A stretch of 64,000 nt of DNA from Thalassospira profundimaris (lineage in GTDB: Bacteria; Pseudomonadota; Alphaproteobacteria; Rhodospirillales; Thalassospiraceae), in NCBI RefSeq assembly GCF_003326755.1, contig NZ_JPWH01000001.1, positions 242,227 through 306,226 on the forward strand, given 5' to 3'. The notes under the pieces are model-generated. The model worked only from the letters and a program-made list of their open reading frames with translations, was not told the DNA's origin and searched no databases. How positions within the stretch are numbered: the first letter of the stretch is position 1; each line of letters opens with the position of its first letter. This document shows, piece by piece, positions 55,125 to 63,317 of the stretch. Made by a program: the position numbers and the translations under genes.

Positions 55125-56099
55125 ATGAATGCCATGCCTGATTATGCCATCGAGGTTGAAGGACTGACCAAGATCTATAAAAGTGCCCAGGGGGAAAAGC
55201 TCGCCCTTGATAATGTATCGCTGAAAATTCCCCGTGGCTCGTTTTTTGCCCTGTTGGGGCCAAACGGGGCGGGAAAATCGACCTTTATCAACATTTTATC
55301 CGGTTTGGTGACGAAAACTGGCGGTTCGGCCAAAATCTGGAATTATGATATTGTCGATCAAATGCGCCAGGCGCGCTGTTCGATTGGTATCGTGCCGCAG
55401 GAATTGAACCTGGATGCCTTTTTTACCCCGCGCCAGGCGATGGAATTGCAGGCCGGGCTGTATGGCGTGCCCAAATCCGAACGGCGCACCGAAGAAATTC
55501 TGAATGCGATTGGCCTGCTGGACAAGGCGGATTCGTATGCCCGTTCGCTGTCGGGCGGAATGCGTCGTCGTCTGTTGGTGGGCAAGGCAATGGTGCATAA
55601 TCCGCCGGTTCTGGTGCTTGATGAACCCACCGCCGGGGTGGATATTGAACTGCGCCAGCAATTGTGGGCTTACGTCAAGGAACTGAACAAGGCGGGTGTG
55701 ACGATTGTTCTGACGACCCATTATCTGGAAGAGGCCGAAGAGCTGTGTGATGAAATTGCCATCATCAACAAAGGCAGGGTCATTGCCCATGAAGACAAGA
55801 AAACCCTGTTGCGCCGCATTGATCACAAGGCCCTGGTGCTGACCGTGAAGGGCACCCTGAATGCGGTGCCCGATGCTCTGGCCCCGTGGGGGGCGGAGCA
55901 GAAAGGTGAAAACCAGATTGCCCTGCATTATCGCCCCAGTGAAAACAGCATGTCCGATATTTTGCATGCCATTCAGACCAGCGGTCTTGAGATCAATGAT
56001 CTTTCGACCGATGAAGGCGATCTGGAAGATATTTTCCTGATGCTGACGCGCGAGAACAACAAATCACTGGCTGAAGGCACGTCCGGTCAGGCGGCCTGA
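55125..56099 (+). CDS. ABC transporter ATP-binding protein (YadG-like)
   Basis: This 324-residue ATPase of the drug/daunorubicin export type has Walker [17 protein letters not shown] (about 46-61), Q-loop GIVPQELNLDAFF, signature LSGGMRRRLLVGKAM, Walker B VLVLDEPTAGVDIE, and the H-loop TTHYLEEAEEL. A C-terminal regulatory domain follows (SDILHAIQTSGLEINDLSTDEGDLEDIFL). The partner ABC-2 permease would normally be the next gene, but a terminator and an unrelated hydrolase follow. ATG at 55134 is an alternative start. Confidence 0.92.
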   Translation: MNAMPDYAIEVEGLTKIYKSAQGEKLALDNVSLKIPRGSFFALLGPNGAGKSTFINILSGLVTKTGGSAKIWNYDIVDQMRQARCSIGIVPQELNLDAFFTPRQAMELQAGLYGVPKSERRTEEILNAIGLLDKADSYARSLSGGMRRRLLVGKAMVHNPPVLVLDEPTAGVDIELRQQLWAYVKELNKAGVTIVLTTHYLEEAEELCDEIAIINKGRVIAHEDKKTLLRRIDHKALVLTVKGTLNAVPDALAPWGAEQKGENQIALHYRPSENSMSDILHAIQTSGLEINDLSTDEGDLEDIFLMLTRENNKSLAEGTSGQAA

Positions 56100-56148
56100 T
56101 ACGGTGAGATGCGTTTGTAAAAAACGGACATATTGATGTTGTGCATCC

Positions 56149-56187
56149 CTCCCGGCGGGAACTGTTTCCCTGCCGGGAGTTTTGTTT
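56149..56187 (+). terminator. Terminator of the ABC ATPase gene
   Basis: CTCCCGGC and GCCGGGAG close a stem whose loop itself has GGGAA/TTCCC pairing, followed by TTTTGTTTT. Confidence 0.9.
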
Positions 56188-56263
56188 TGCCGGATATTTT
56201 ACGGTGGTTATGATCCGGGATTGGAAATAAAGCCCCTAAAACCGGTAGCAGGAGAACAGGCAG

Positions 56264-57376
56264 GTGGGCTGGAAACGAAATCTGCGATGCCAGCGGCGAA
56301 ACGGCATAGGTCAGTATTTGGTGCGGTTTGCGATTCTGCCAGTTGGGTTGCTGGTCGCCGCCTGTGCGCCGACCCTTGAGGCGGCGGATGACCCGGTGGC
56401 AACGGTTTCGTTTGTTGCGTCTTCGGGTGTTTCGGATGCGTCTGGTGACGTGAAGACATCTGGACATCTTCTGAACAGCACGAATAAAGATTATCAGACC
56501 GCCGATGGTACCTTGCTGGCCCTGCAACGCTGGCTGCCTGGCAAGGCAACAGAGGATCGTCGGCAGGCCGAACCCAGGGCGGTGATCCTGGCGTTGCATG
56601 GCTTTGGCGATTATGCCAATGGCCTGGATGAAGCCGGGCAGATTTTGCGCCAGCACGGTATTGCGGTTTATGCCTATGACCAGCGTGGTTTTGGCCGTTC
56701 GCCCACCCGTGGTTTTTGGCCGGGAACGGCAACATTGGTGCAGGATGCCAGCGACGCGCTGGGGCTGTTGCACCACAAATATCCGGGGCGACCGGTGTAT
56801 CTGGCCGGGGTTTCGATGGGTGCGGCGGTGGCAACGGTAACGGCGGCAACGCGCCCTTATTTGATGGATGGGGTGATTCTGGTGTCGCCTGCGGTGTGGG
56901 ACCGTGACGACATGCCGTGGTATCAGACGCTGCCCCTGTCGGTTTTGTCGTACAGTTTGCCGTGGTTGCCGGTATCGGGCCGGGGGCTGGATATTTGGCC
57001 GTCGGATAATATTGAAATGTTGCGCCGACTGGCCCGTGATCCGAATATGTTATCGTCGGTCAGGGTTGATATGGTGGCCGGGCTTGCCAATTTGATGGAT
57101 GAGGCCCGCAAACGTGCCAGCGACGTGCAGGTGCCTGCATTGATCATGATGGGGCGGCATGACCAGGTTATTCCGCCGGACGTGATGGCGGCCTTTGCCC
57201 GTGATGTTGCGGAACATGACAAAGATGGTGACGTTGATAAGGGATCGGCAACAATTTGTGTGTATGACAAGGGATATCACATGCTGCTGCGCGATTTGAA
57301 CGGGCCCCGTGTGATTGCCGATATGGCGGCGTGGGTAAAAGGTGGCACGGATTCAAAACCGGCTGATTGCCGGTAA
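56264..57376 (+). CDS. Alpha/beta hydrolase lipoprotein, lysophospholipase-like
   Basis: This 370-residue hydrolase is predicted to be a lipoprotein: the signal region VRFAILPVGLLVAAC ends in a lipobox (Cys near 34). The fold includes ILALHGFGDYANGLDEAG (oxyanion region), VYAYDQRGFGRSPTRGFW, the nucleophile Ser in AGVSMGAAVAT (near 188), Asp in MMGRHDQVIPP and His in DKGYHMLLRD, a complete triad. This pattern matches monoacylglycerol lipase/lysophospholipase relatives. The start is GTG with AGCAGGAGAACAGGCAG upstream. Substrate is unproved. Confidence 0.88.
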   Translation: MGWKRNLRCQRRNGIGQYLVRFAILPVGLLVAACAPTLEAADDPVATVSFVASSGVSDASGDVKTSGHLLNSTNKDYQTADGTLLALQRWLPGKATEDRRQAEPRAVILALHGFGDYANGLDEAGQILRQHGIAVYAYDQRGFGRSPTRGFWPGTATLVQDASDALGLLHHKYPGRPVYLAGVSMGAAVATVTAATRPYLMDGVILVSPAVWDRDDMPWYQTLPLSVLSYSLPWLPVSGRGLDIWPSDNIEMLRRLARDPNMLSSVRVDMVAGLANLMDEARKRASDVQVPALIMMGRHDQVIPPDVMAAFARDVAEHDKDGDVDKGSATICVYDKGYHMLLRDLNGPRVIADMAAWVKGGTDSKPADCR

Positions 57377-57514
57377 CGGATTGCTTTTTGACCGCAGAGC
57401 CATGATCAGGTAACATTTTGAAGCGTTTGAAAAATAAGGGCTGACAGGCCATTGGGCGGCATTTTGGGATGCGGTTGTGATGGGTCAGTCCATTGCGGAA
57501 GGATCAGGGCCGGT

Positions 57515-59251
57515 ATGCTGCGGACCGTTCGAGCAAAGTTTGTGGGGGTCGCGGCGTTTTTTGTCGTTTGCCTGACCATTGGAACCGGTTTCTCCGTTAT
57601 TCAGTCGCTGGGCATTAATGGGGATCTTGAGGCGGTGTCGCGCTATGTAACGCCGGTAAAGGATGCCCTTTCCGATGTGCGCGCCCGCCAGCTTGAACAG
57701 ATTGCCCTGCTGGACCGCTATATGCGGGTGGTGGAAAGCGAGGGTGCTGATGCCTCTTTGCTCAGTGGCCTCGAGATTGAGATCAAGGCCAAGCAAACCC
57801 AGATTGAACAGGCCTTTCGCAAGGCTTTTACCTCGGCCGCACTGGGGCGGGCGCAGGCCAGTTCGCATTTTGACCAGGGTGTTTTGCTTAATCTTGATGT
57901 GCGGATGCGCGAATTTGCCGATATTTCGTCCCAGTTCAATATCGGGATGGAAAAGCTGCTGGATGCGGTGCATGAAGGCAATATTGCCACCGCCCAGCGC
58001 CAGGAAAATGTCGTGCGCGGTATTCACCGCAACATTGTTCTGAATTTGCGCAGCGAGATTTTGCGCCTTGAACGCTATGTTGCCGAGACGGTTGAGGCCG
58101 TTTCGATGCGCGAGGATTTCCTGATCCAGGCGGAATTCATCATGATGCTGATTGCGGCGGTGGCGGGGCTTGGCATTGCCTATTACCTTGGCATTGGTGT
58201 GGCCCGCACGGTGAATGACACCACCAAGGCAATCAACAATGTGCAGTCTGGCCAGCTTGATACCAGCCTGGATTTCAAGGGGCAGGGCGATTTTTCCGCG
58301 CTGGCCAATGCCTTTAACCGCATGACGCGCGAGTTGCGGGTGCGCTTTCGCATGCGCGAACGGTTTGGCAAATATGTGGATCCCAAGGTTCTGAACAATC
58401 TGCTGTCGCAGGAAACCGCGCTTGAAACCTCGCAAAAGCGGGTGATGACGGTCAGTGTGGTTAACCTTACCGGCTTTGACTGGCTGGCGGAACATACCGC
58501 GCCGGAAAAACTGGTGGATTTTCTGAATGACTATCTGACCGCGATGACAGAGCCGATTTCCGGCCATAGTGGCATTATCGACAATTTTATCGGCGACCGG
58601 GTGATGGGCTTTTGGGGCCCGCCTTTTTGCAATGAAAAAAGCCACGCGATGCACGCCTGCAAGGCGGCACTGGAGCAGATGGCGCGCTTTAACGCGCTTA
58701 AAACCAAATATGCCGATTTGATTGGCGATCATGGCCTTGATATTCGTATTGGCATTGCCACGGGAGAGGTGGTTGTCGGCTCGATCGGGACTGATAAATC
58801 GCGGGCTTATACGGTGGTCGGCGATTGCGTGAACTATGCCCACCGGCTTGAAAAGGCCAACCGCATTTATGGCACACGCATTCTGGCCTCGAACGAGACG
58901 GCCAGCCTGGCGTCATCGGATGTCGAAATGCGCGATCTGGACCATGTGGTGCTGCTGGGCACGGAAAAGGTGGTTTATCTTTACGAGGTGCTGGCTGAAA
59001 ACGGGCAGCTAAGTGACGAACGCCGGGAATGGCGCAAGGATTATGAAACGGCGATGGGTTTTTATCGCGAGGGGGCCTTTGAGGAGGCGACGCCGCTGTT
59101 TGAAAAGGTGCTGGATTTCAACAATGGTGACTTTGCCGCCCAGTTGATGATCAATCGCATGGAACGCCTGCGTCGCCGTGAACAGGACCGTGAATGGAAC
59201 GGCACCTGGGTGGTGCGCGATCCTTATGAACGGCGGGATGTTGAAAGCTGA
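57515..59251 (+). CDS. HAMP-linked class III nucleotide cyclase homologue with altered active site
   Basis: This 578-residue inner-membrane protein has a membrane segment near residues 8-30 (FVGVAAFFVVCLTIGTGFSVI), a periplasmic helical sensor, a second segment near 205-230 (FIMMLIAAVAGLGIAYYLGIGV), a HAMP domain (INNVQSGQLDTSLDFKGQGDFSALANAFNRM), a class III cyclase domain (about 305-480) and a helical tail. The first metal-binding Asp of the domain is Asn317 (VVNLTGF) and the substrate Lys is Asn357 (IDNFIGD); Asp361, Asn440 and Arg444 remain. Activity is therefore doubtful. The ATG at 57515 starts just before the first membrane segment; the frame is open to 57452. Confidence 0.9.
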   Translation: MLRTVRAKFVGVAAFFVVCLTIGTGFSVIQSLGINGDLEAVSRYVTPVKDALSDVRARQLEQIALLDRYMRVVESEGADASLLSGLEIEIKAKQTQIEQAFRKAFTSAALGRAQASSHFDQGVLLNLDVRMREFADISSQFNIGMEKLLDAVHEGNIATAQRQENVVRGIHRNIVLNLRSEILRLERYVAETVEAVSMREDFLIQAEFIMMLIAAVAGLGIAYYLGIGVARTVNDTTKAINNVQSGQLDTSLDFKGQGDFSALANAFNRMTRELRVRFRMRERFGKYVDPKVLNNLLSQETALETSQKRVMTVSVVNLTGFDWLAEHTAPEKLVDFLNDYLTAMTEPISGHSGIIDNFIGDRVMGFWGPPFCNEKSHAMHACKAALEQMARFNALKTKYADLIGDHGLDIRIGIATGEVVVGSIGTDKSRAYTVVGDCVNYAHRLEKANRIYGTRILASNETASLASSDVEMRDLDHVVLLGTEKVVYLYEVLAENGQLSDERREWRKDYETAMGFYREGAFEEATPLFEKVLDFNNGDFAAQLMINRMERLRRREQDREWNGTWVVRDPYERRDVES

Positions 59252-59596
59252 TGTGATGATATGATGTCGCGGCTTAGCGGGTATTGAGCCGGCGTCGGCG
59301 TGACGATAATGATGTGTTGTGCCGAGCTTTCCGTACAATGTCGTTCCATTGCAGTTCTGCTATGGTCAAAAGTCGACACCCCCGGTTTTCGCCGTGTCAC
59401 TATGTGTGCTTGTGCTGCGGATCAGGAGAGGTTGATTGCCTGGCATGAGGCCAGGGCGGGCTTCTGACTTTTGATAATCTGTGCGGTGGATCGTCCTTGA
59501 CGGGTTATTGTGCGAAAACCTGTCAAAAACCCTTGCCCGCACGGCGCAAAACCTGTATCACCCAAACCGCTTGGTGAGCTTTCACCAATGCCCTGC
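59252..59596. other. Intergenic region before tRNA-Arg
   Basis: No gene is recognised in these 345 bases. CCTGGC and GCCAGG around 59437-59454 could form a small hairpin. The tRNA promoter must lie in the last part but is not clear. Confidence 0.4.
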
Positions 59597-59673
59597 GCAC
59601 CCGTAGCTCAGCTGGATAGAGCGTTGCCCTCCGAAGGCAAAGGCCACAGGTTCGAATCCTGTCGGGTGCGCCA
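59597..59673 (+). tRNA. tRNA-Arg (anticodon CCG)
   Basis: The 77-base cloverleaf has acceptor arms GCACCCG/CGGGTGC, D-arm GCTCAGCTGGATAGAGC, anticodon stem TTGCC/GGCAA with loop CTCCGAA (anticodon CCG), T-arm ACAGG-TTCGAAT-CCTGT and encoded CCA. Its 3' end abuts an AT-rich region with a probable integrase remnant, so it is a likely attachment site. Confidence 0.97.
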
Positions 59674-59712
59674 TTTTCCCCATGCACATCTCCGAAAAAC
59701 CAACTGATTTCA

Positions 59713-59928
59713 TTGATGAAAATCGCCCAAATAGCGATGTTGGTGCGACGCATGGTAGAGCAGTTTTTAGGTCAAAGCTTGGTCTATACCTTTCGAAAGA
59801 GGGGTATTTTCTATTTTTCTTATCGAGTGCATGCTGGCATAAAATTAAAATACGCCTTTAAGTGCATCTTCCTTAAGCTTATAACTCGGCCAGAAAGCGA
59901 ATATAAAGCGCACATGGATGATTTCTAG
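59713..59928 (+). pseudogene. Probable N-terminal remnant of a tyrosine integrase
   Basis: A 71-residue frame contains [20 protein letters not shown] followed by IFLKLITRPESEYKAHMDDF. This closely follows the start of many tRNA-associated tyrosine integrases (pattern LRRRGGxYYFRRRVPxDLR...xSLxTRxxxEA). The frame then stops and no catalytic domain is found downstream. It lies 40 bases after the 3' end of tRNA-Arg in the sense direction of the tRNA, the usual place for an island integrase. The resemblance is from memory of the family and not from a search. Confidence 0.45.
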
Positions 59929-60138
59929 TGAGTTAGAGATTTATTTGGACGATTTTTGTTGGGGAGATCTGCTAGGGTGTTTTAAGGTTGGGTTTTAAGA
60001 TATTAATGATCTTAAAAAATGGGATATTCCTTAACCTGTCGCCTGATGCTGGTATGTGTCATTAAGGAATCTTATTTTAAGTATAATTAAAAATATTGTA
60101 TCGTGAAAATTATGGCGAAATTAGTTTTGCGAGGTTTT
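59929..60138. other. AT-rich spacer left of the glycosyltransferase cluster
   Basis: No gene is seen. Composition is clearly richer in A and T than the core genome to the left, consistent with island DNA. A leftward terminator for the glycosyltransferase operon would lie here but no clear stem with a T-run is found. Confidence 0.4.
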
Positions 60139-61245
60139 TTATTTCTCTTTTCTCGTCGATTCATATATTAATTTTTCCAATCGAGCGCCTATTGTCTTTA
60201 TGTTGAATTTTTCCAAAACATCATCTTTTGCTGATTCGCCTAGTTTTTTCCTAAATTCATCGTTTTTTATTAAATTTCTTAAGCTTGCTGCTAGTGTTTC
60301 TGGAGTCATAGGGCCAGATGCAAGAAGACCGGTTTTACTATTTTGAATAAGGCTGTTAACTCCAGGGCAATCGGCGAAGGCTACACAGGGTATTCCCGCG
60401 GACATGGCTTCGACCAATACGATTCCAAAACTTTCGTAACGTGAAGCTAGGGCAAAAATTTGAGCCTTTTGAAGCTCGGGTTCTACAGGATGAGTTATGC
60501 CAGGCATTGCCACTCGTGATTCGAGTTTCAGCTCTTTGACTCGATGAAGTAGGCGAGGACGAAGAGGTCCATCACCTAAAATCCTTAGATCCCACTGAGG
60601 GTTTTCGTCTGCTATACTTGCAAAAGCTTCCAAAAGTACTTGATGGCCTTTTGATTCGTCAAATCGACCGATAGATATAATTCTTTTTTTTCGTTGGAAA
60701 AAAGGAACAAATGACTGAGATTTTGTATTAACTGGATTGGATATAACAGTCATTTTTTTTCTTATAGATGCAGGGTATTCTGCGCGAACAGATTCCATAG
60801 GAATGGTTATGTGGCGCAAAAAAGGAAGTGCTATCCAATAAAGAAGTCTTTCAATTGGTCGGTTTTTATAATGTTCAATGCTTGTATGTTCGCAGGCAAT
60901 GACGGGTATTCCGCTACCGACTAAAGCCAAAGAAACAGGTATAAAGCTGCTATGCATAAAAGCAAGAACTACATCAGGTTTGTATTGAATTATTTTTTTT
61001 CTTAATTCTATTGTGCGGCGTATTAGAACTATTGCATTGGAAGGTTCGTGTGGGTCTCCTATACCCATGCTAATGCGTTCAATTTTTGGTGGGAAGGGGT
61101 AAAATGGTTCCTGTCCAATAGCGTCAGAAGTTAATGATATTACCGTGTGTTTACTATTAAGATATGTGGCAATTTCACAGAAAACATTTTCTGCGCCTCC
61201 AACTGCTTGATGGAGGCCCTTTATCACCATCATTATTTTCATCAC
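60139..61245 (-). CDS. Family 4 glycosyltransferase
   Basis: This 368-residue GT-B enzyme probably builds a surface polysaccharide. The N-terminal domain starts IMMVIKGLHQAVGGAENVFCEIA, a GT4 mark, and includes PVIACEHTSIEHYKNRP. The C-terminal donor-binding domain has RIISIGRFDESKGHQVLLEAF, LRILGDGP and the E-x7-E motif in SRYESFGIVLVEAMSAGIPC (near 285). Its ATG overlaps the stop of the next GT4 gene by 4 bases. It is the last gene of the cluster. Codon use is AT-rich compared with the core genes. Confidence 0.92.
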   Translation of the reverse strand: MMKIMMVIKGLHQAVGGAENVFCEIATYLNSKHTVISLTSDAIGQEPFYPFPPKIERISMGIGDPHEPSNAIVLIRRTIELRKKIIQYKPDVVLAFMHSSFIPVSLALVGSGIPVIACEHTSIEHYKNRPIERLLYWIALPFLRHITIPMESVRAEYPASIRKKMTVISNPVNTKSQSFVPFFQRKKRIISIGRFDESKGHQVLLEAFASIADENPQWDLRILGDGPLRPRLLHRVKELKLESRVAMPGITHPVEPELQKAQIFALASRYESFGIVLVEAMSAGIPCVAFADCPGVNSLIQNSKTGLLASGPMTPETLAASLRNLIKNDEFRKKLGESAKDDVLEKFNIKTIGARLEKLIYESTRKEK

Positions 61246-62360
61246 TTAGGCCTTTTTGCCAAATCTGTGAAAAGCTTCTGCCATCTATCAAATATATGAG
61301 AGGCTTCGTAGTTTTTCACAGATTCAATAGCCATCTTTCCCATGTCTTGGAGCATATCAGGAGAGACAATCATGCGCTGCATTGCGTCTGCGAAAGCTGC
61401 CTCTGTAGATGTAACGAGTAAACCATTATAGCCATCTTGAAGCAGTTCATTGACGCCAGATGTAGATTGTAATCCAATTGCAGGAATTCCATGGCTCAGG
61501 GCCTCAACCAGCGCATTTGGGAAGCCCTCCCACAGAGATGGGAAAGCCAGAAAAGCACTTTTTTCGTACCAATCTGATACGTTTTTCACCGAGCCAGCGA
61601 AGATTACTTGATCTGTTAGTTTAAGTTCATCTGCAAGTTTACGTAATTCCGAAGCTGCTTCGCCGTCGCCCACCAGAGCCAGCGTCCAATCGGGGTTTTT
61701 GTTAGCTATCAATGCAAATGCGCGGAGCAGGAAGGTTTGGTTTTTTTGGTAAGACAATCGTCCCATGCTAAGGATTAGCTGTTTGGGTGCAGCCTGACTA
61801 TTGATATGGGGTGACTTTAAGGGCTGCCATACCGGATTTGGAATAGAGACGATACGTTTGCGCAAGAATGCTGGGTATTTCATACGGTAGCTTTCTAGTT
61901 GTACCGTAATGCAGTCTGATGTTGCCAAAAATAAATTCGACCTGCGGCGAAGCCGTTTGCCATGTTGAATGTGGTCAAATAAGTCTGGAGAGTTACGTTC
62001 TGCTGCAATGATTGGGATTTTCGTTCCCAGCAATGCAGTTTTTGTGGCGATGAAGGCCCCGACTTGAAAAGCAATGGTTACATCAGGTTTGAAGTTTTTG
62101 ATTAAGCTCCGAATACGGATTTGCCGGCGCAAACGTAAGCGCCACCCTGCTGCTTTGTCAGGATGGCCCATATCCAGTTGCATCCATTCAATTTGGGGGG
62201 CCAGATCGTAATGTGCTTCAGCGTTTTTCTCATCCCAAGTGAGCAGACCTACTTTGAAGCCCCGTTTGACCATCTCGTTCATCATCGCCGTTGCCATGCG
62301 TTCAACGCCGCCAGCCATACGATGAAAATTACGGCAGACGAATAAAACAGAGATAGACAT
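61242..62360 (-). CDS. Family 4 glycosyltransferase
   Basis: This 372-residue GT-B enzyme has a Rossmann start VLFVCRNFHRMAGGVERMATAMM, the acceptor-side ITIAAERNSPDLF-like stretch (PIIAAERNSPDLFDH), and the donor domain LILSMGRLSYQKNQTFLLRAF, LALVGDGEAA, with E-x7-E in PSLWEGFPNALVEALSHGIP (near 285). It is similar in plan to its downstream neighbour, suggesting related steps. It begins 3 bases after the GT2 stop. Confidence 0.93.
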   Translation of the reverse strand: MSISVLFVCRNFHRMAGGVERMATAMMNEMVKRGFKVGLLTWDEKNAEAHYDLAPQIEWMQLDMGHPDKAAGWRLRLRRQIRIRSLIKNFKPDVTIAFQVGAFIATKTALLGTKIPIIAAERNSPDLFDHIQHGKRLRRRSNLFLATSDCITVQLESYRMKYPAFLRKRIVSIPNPVWQPLKSPHINSQAAPKQLILSMGRLSYQKNQTFLLRAFALIANKNPDWTLALVGDGEAASELRKLADELKLTDQVIFAGSVKNVSDWYEKSAFLAFPSLWEGFPNALVEALSHGIPAIGLQSTSGVNELLQDGYNGLLVTSTEAAFADAMQRMIVSPDMLQDMGKMAIESVKNYEASHIFDRWQKLFTDLAKRPK

Positions 62361-62363
62361 TTT

Positions 62364-63317
62364 TCACGCTTTCATTCGATGTTCGTGAATAAAACGAGCT
62401 AGCGCCGTTCGGGAGAAGTGACGCATGGTACGGAGCGGATGTGTAAAGAGTAATTGAATTAGAATACTTGCTGCGGCTGCGGGCCGACCGCTGAAATGTC
62501 TAAAGCGAAGCTCTGCCCAGCGCCGCATGTAGGTATAATCTCGATTTTTTAGCAAGTATTTTTTATTCTTTTCCAGGAGGTACAGAAAGCTCTCGTGTTC
62601 GTGTCGTGCAGTTTTGTCTGAACCTTGGGACGCATATTGTGTTAATACATTTTCAGAGACGCCTATGAAGTGACCTCCGCAAAGAGCAAGCCTGATAGCA
62701 AAATCGGCATCTTCCTGCCGGCGCATGTTTTCGTCAAATTTTCCGACCTTTTGGAAGATCGTTTTGCGGGCCATCAGGGAGCAGGTCGGAGTACCTCCGC
62801 CATAAAAAATGCCGCTACGATAGCGTGCACATAATAAATAGTCGGCCAACTCTGTTCCAACCGGTCCCGGCCCTCTTGATCCAATAGCTTTGATAGGCAT
62901 TTCATAGCCATTGTCGTAAATTCTTTGACCAGAAGCATAGCAGGCGATCAAGTCTGTTTCTATGGTCTGCTCGTATGTAATGATTCGCGTATATTGGAGG
63001 CGAAGCCGGTCTTTCCGACTGACGTCATCGTCGTCGAAAAAGGCGATAAAATCGCCTTTTGATTCGTTAAGAAGTGTGTTGCGTGCCGCGGCACATCCTT
63101 TGTTTTCAGGATGTTCTATTATTCGAAGCCGATAATCTTGTGCTGCCCTTTGTCGCAGTATCTTTTGACTGCCATCATGAGAAAAATCATCGACTACTAA
63201 AACCTCAAAGTTTTCCCAGTCTTGATTTAATGCACTGTCTAAGGCGCGATCTATTGTTTTCGCTGCATTGAAGCATGTCATTCCGATGGTAATCAGAGGA
63301 ACTGGCTGGGGTGTCAT
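62364..63317 (-). CDS. Family 2 glycosyltransferase
   Basis: This 317-residue GT-A enzyme starts VPLITIGMTCFNAAKTIDRALDSALNQ, has VLVVDDFSHDGSQKIL, a DxD-like FFDDDDVSRKDRLRLQ near residue 95, and QEDADFAIRLALCGG (the ED acceptor/base motif) near 218. Its ATG overlaps the stop of the upstream partial GT2 gene by 4 bases. It is paralogous to that gene. Likely substrate is a lipid-linked or core oligosaccharide; this is context inference. Confidence 0.92.
   Translation of the reverse strand: MTPQPVPLITIGMTCFNAAKTIDRALDSALNQDWENFEVLVVDDFSHDGSQKILRQRAAQDYRLRIIEHPENKGCAAARNTLLNESKGDFIAFFDDDDVSRKDRLRLQYTRIITYEQTIETDLIACYASGQRIYDNGYEMPIKAIGSRGPGPVGTELADYLLCARYRSGIFYGGGTPTCSLMARKTIFQKVGKFDENMRRQEDADFAIRLALCGGHFIGVSENVLTQYASQGSDKTARHEHESFLYLLEKNKKYLLKNRDYTYMRRWAELRFRHFSGRPAAAASILIQLLFTHPLRTMRHFSRTALARFIHEHRMKA

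Noticed and set aside
57485..58843. A 452-codon open frame antisense to the cyclase homologue
   Set aside because: It mirrors the coding strand and has no ribosome binding site or recognisable domain.
59523..59753. A 76-codon frame on the minus strand across tRNA-Arg
   Set aside because: It reads through the tRNA complement, a common false protein.
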